Assembly (NCBI RefSeq): GCF_003858635.1
Contig: NZ_RQJO01000010.1
Coordinates: forward strand, 310,001 to 374,000
DNA length: 64,000 nt
DNA from: Larkinella rosea
GTDB taxonomy: Bacteria > Bacteroidota > Bacteroidia > Cytophagales > Spirosomataceae
Reading direction: 5' to 3'
Shown in pieces: positions 61,407 through 64,000 of the stretch. Made by a program: the position numbers and the translations under genes. The notes below the pieces were generated by a model. That model made no database searches and was not told the origin of the DNA. It was given only the letters and a program-made list of their open reading frames with translations. How positions within the stretch are numbered: the first letter of the stretch is position 1; each line of letters opens with the position of its first letter.

Positions 61407-63674
61407 ATGAAAAAGATACTTACCCTTTTGCTGCTGGCAGTTCTGTTTTACCTGCCTTCCGGCCAGTTAATGGCCTCGAGCCACCGCGAAGCTCCGCTGA
61501 TTTCGACCGATCCGCTGGCGGATAATACCGATGTCTACGCGTTCAAAAGTCCGACCGATGCGGAAAAGATCGTATTGATCGCCAACTACATCCCGTTTGA
61601 AGACCCGGCAGGTGGACCTAACTGGTATACGTTCGGCGAAAATATCCGGTACGAAATTCACGTCGACAACAATACCGCAACGCCCGGCGACGACATCACG
61701 TACCGGTTTACGTTCAAAATCGTCAATGAAGACCCGACCACGTTTTTCAACATCCGGCTGGGCAAGCAAAACCAGAAAACCACGTACACCTGCGAACGTA
61801 GTACGAACGGCGGGGCAAGCTGGACCACCGTTGTCACCGACGGTGTGGTGCCCCCCGCGAACATCGGCCCCCGTTCCATCGAAAACGCCACGGTTGGCCT
61901 GGGTGCGCCATCGTACAATGCGCTGGCGAAACAGGCCATTACGATGAGTTCGACCGGCGAACGGATTTTCTGCGGCCCCATCGATGATCCCTTCTTTGTC
62001 GATCTGGGCGGGGTGTTCGACGTTGGCAACTTCCGGACAATGGGTCGGGATGGTTTGGCCCGGTTTAATGTTCACACCATCGCCATTGAAGTCCCCGTTT
62101 CGACCTTGCAGAAAAGCAAAAAAACCGTAGCGATGGCCGCTACTATTCTTGATCCGGATTACGTGATCGGCGTCTGGGCGTCGTCGAGTCGGCGGCAGAT
62201 CAAAACCATCAATTCGGGTGGTGACGTAGGCTACGACGGTGGCTGGGTGCAGGTGTCCCGGCTGGGGATGCCGCTGACCAACGAAGCCGTCATTCCCATC
62301 GGCATGAAAGATAAATGGAACGCCATGACGCCCTACGGCGGGAACGATTTGCAATTCGCGGCCAACTTTACCAACCCTGAGCTCGCCCTCTACATGGATG
62401 ATTCCAAATTTGGTGGAGCGGTTCCGGGCCTTTCGGCACTTCGGATTCAGTCAAAATCGCTGGGAAGCTTTGACTTCCGGAACGGAAAACCGGGCCTGTT
62501 CGGCTTGAAAGGAAATGCTGCGCTCGACGGAACCGCGCTGGCCGAAAACGCATTCGGAGCGGTTTTACTGCCCAACAACGCCAGCCCCCGCGCCGTCGAT
62601 CTGCTGCCGATCTTCTACACCGGTGTGCCCAACCTGCGGCCCTACCAACTCGCAACGGGGAAAAACGGCAATCCCCTGGCGGCCGGAAAACCGTTCATCA
62701 ACAACTTCCTGCCGACCCTGGGCGACATGCTGCGGCTGAACATGGCCGTTCCGGCAACGCCCCGTAACCACGCCAAGTTCAGCTCCCTCGGTTTGGTCGG
62801 TGCCGCCGTGATGGGGTTGACTGATCCGATGTACACCAATGCCAATCTTCAGTTCATTCCAAACATGGACGGTTTTCCGAACGGTCGCCGGTTGGAAGAT
62901 GACGTGACCACAATTGAATTGCAGGCCGTTGGTGGGGTGGTACTGGCCGCAATCGGTTTGTGGTATGACGACTTTATTCCGGGAACCAGCCCCAGCCCGG
63001 TAACGCCCAATCTGGGAAGCGTGCTGGGTTTTACCGCCGGTGTCACCAAAAACGATACGACGTTCAAAAGCGCGTTTCCGTTTGTTCAGGATCCCTGGCG
63101 CGGTTTCATTGGCAGTGGTTACGAACCGAATCAACCATTGGCCGTTAAGGTCCAAAGTTATAATTGCGCCAATGGTGACATTACCTTCGCGCGTGTCGGG
63201 GGCGATCCGGCTAAAACCGTCGAATTCAGCGCAGCGGGCGTTGTCAACGGGGTTTATGGAACCAGCGTGAACCGCCAGATCGAGTTTGGTGTACGGAATG
63301 ATCCGAACAACAGTACCATTACGATCAATGGCCGTTACGTGGGAGAGCCCGCTTCAATGGTATCGTATGTCTTTAACTTCCGCGCGTACTGTGCGCCCGC
63401 CCGTCTCTCCGCCGAGGCCGATCAGTTGTCGGTACGGGTGTTGGGCAATCCGACGAGTAAAAGTGAAGTGGTGGTGGAAGTGACTGGTGTTTCGGGTCAA
63501 TCGCTGCATCTGTCGGTGATCAACAGCCAGGGCCAGCAGTTTGGCGAACACGCCATTCCGGTTGCCACTTCGGTTGAGCGCCGGACGCTGCGGTTGGGCC
63601 AGCAAACCGGGGTTTATTTCCTGGAAGTCAAAACGCCAACGGATCGTCAGATCATCAAATTACTGCGACAATAA
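61407..63674 (+). CDS. DUF4331 protein with T9SS sorting tail (long paralogue)
   Basis: The 755-residue protein has a signal peptide (LTLLLLAVLFYLPSGQLMA), the DUF4331 domain (about 24-560, starting SSHREAPLISTDPLADNTDVYAF), a beta-rich insert with cysteines (about 565-665; YNCANGDITFARVGGDP), and a C-terminal T9SS type A sorting domain (about 670-755; LSVRVLGNPTSKSEVVVEV ... GVYFLEVKTPTDRQIIKLL). It should be secreted across the outer membrane by the type IX system. It begins 21 bases after the shorter paralogue, probably in the same transcript. Confidence 0.92.
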   Translation: MKKILTLLLLAVLFYLPSGQLMASSHREAPLISTDPLADNTDVYAFKSPTDAEKIVLIANYIPFEDPAGGPNWYTFGENIRYEIHVDNNTATPGDDITYRFTFKIVNEDPTTFFNIRLGKQNQKTTYTCERSTNGGASWTTVVTDGVVPPANIGPRSIENATVGLGAPSYNALAKQAITMSSTGERIFCGPIDDPFFVDLGGVFDVGNFRTMGRDGLARFNVHTIAIEVPVSTLQKSKKTVAMAATILDPDYVIGVWASSSRRQIKTINSGGDVGYDGGWVQVSRLGMPLTNEAVIPIGMKDKWNAMTPYGGNDLQFAANFTNPELALYMDDSKFGGAVPGLSALRIQSKSLGSFDFRNGKPGLFGLKGNAALDGTALAENAFGAVLLPNNASPRAVDLLPIFYTGVPNLRPYQLATGKNGNPLAAGKPFINNFLPTLGDMLRLNMAVPATPRNHAKFSSLGLVGAAVMGLTDPMYTNANLQFIPNMDGFPNGRRLEDDVTTIELQAVGGVVLAAIGLWYDDFIPGTSPSPVTPNLGSVLGFTAGVTKNDTTFKSAFPFVQDPWRGFIGSGYEPNQPLAVKVQSYNCANGDITFARVGGDPAKTVEFSAAGVVNGVYGTSVNRQIEFGVRNDPNNSTITINGRYVGEPASMVSYVFNFRAYCAPARLSAEADQLSVRVLGNPTSKSEVVVEVTGVSGQSLHLSVINSQGQQFGEHAIPVATSVERRTLRLGQQTGVYFLEVKTPTDRQIIKLLRQ

Positions 63675-63686
63675 GTCTTTGCAGCC

Positions 63687-63725
63687 AACCGGAGGTGGAT
63701 GAGTTCATCCACCTCCGGTTTTTTC
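63687..63725 (+). terminator. Rho-independent terminator of the DUF4331 operon
   Basis: AACCGGAGGTGGAT (63687-63700) pairs perfectly with ATCCACCTCCGGTT (63707-63720), followed by TTTT. Confidence 0.85.
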
Positions 63726-63768
63726 CGAAACCAACGATTCCCTATCCTCCGCTTGGGCGGTTTGATTC

Positions 63769-64000
63769 ATGTCAGCACGTAAACCTTCTTTTCAACCCCT
63801 TGCCTCGGTATATATTTCGGGCCTGATTTTTCTTTCTCTTTTCACCCTGAACAGTTGTACCGATCCTAAAAAAACCGGTTCAGAGGCCACGGCGACCGGT
63901 TCTACCCAGGAAATTCCGGCTTTATTTGAACGTCGGGGCGAATTAGCCAAGGCCGTTGAATGGCCGCGAACCCGGGCAAAAGTCGATGATTTACAGAATA
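63769..64000 (+). CDS. Lipoprotein, N-terminal part (runs off the window)
   Basis: The 77 visible residues have a leader with lipobox LNSC (cysteine near 31), a polar linker (TDPKKTGSEATATGS) and then the start of a helical domain (ALFERRGELAKAVEW). It follows the DUF4331 pair on the same strand after a terminator. The rest lies outside; a TPR-type protein is possible but not established. Confidence 0.65.
   Translation, partial: MSARKPSFQPLASVYISGLIFLSLFTLNSCTDPKKTGSEATATGSTQEIPALFERRGELAKAVEWPRTRAKVDDLQN

Overview
The window looks like chromosomal DNA of a Bacteroidota bacterium, most likely order Cytophagales (Spirosoma/Larkinella-like); the genus cannot be fixed from sequence alone. The grounds are a SusC/SusD pair, a type IX secretion (T9SS) C-terminal domain, LytS/LytTR and TPR-type sensor kinases, lipoprotein signals, and several promoters of the Bacteroidota form TTG/TTTG-N17-23-TAnnTTTG. 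I saw no rRNA, tRNA, CRISPR array or intact transposase.

Layout. 1-11318 is a nitrate assimilation locus: nirB (partial, minus strand), then cobA (sirohaem synthesis), an alginate-export-type outer-membrane porin, a NarK/NrtP transporter, a 1199-residue nitrate reductase fused to its own FAD/NAD(P)H and [2Fe-2S] modules, a degenerate sulfite-reductase-like protein ending in rubredoxin, and a NarM-like nitrate-reductase-associated protein. An ATAGTTA-N4-TAACTAT dyad lies upstream of nirB, cobA and the porin. 11600-17942 holds signalling genes (a TPR histidine kinase, a tiny membrane protein, a LytS/LytTR pair). 18035-24789 is a mixed region with a broken Rpn-type nuclease gene, two serine hydrolases, a lipoprotein, a DUF1223 protein and a ring-cleaving dioxygenase. 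24843-33181 is a minus-strand locus that looks built for ribose or ADP-ribose scavenging (rbsK, GRP-type sugar transporter, SusC, SusD, exported ADP-ribosylglycohydrolase). 34852-45842 carries two hydrolases and a Kdp potassium-uptake operon with a split KdpD; a toxin-antitoxin pair sits on the opposite strand between kdpA and kdpB. 46138-49393 is a four-gene sugar oxidation operon. 49621-55957 is a TetR-controlled RND efflux operon. 56040-58834 encodes a lone acyl carrier protein and a large GAF-type protein. 59625-64000 has two DUF4331 paralogues and the start of a lipoprotein.

The most unusual pattern is in the gaps between genes. Nine hairpin-forming elements sit at or within about 10 bases of an upstream stop codon, each between two genes of the same strand. 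Three belong to one palindromic (REP/BIME-like) family, and each supplies the TAG stop codon and a short RT(H/Q)-type tail to the gene it follows, all in the same reading frame of the repeat. Five are built from short repeated 'words' that differ from copy to copy while the hairpin design is kept. Related word sequence also lies in frame inside the nitrate reductase gene, where it forms a linker.
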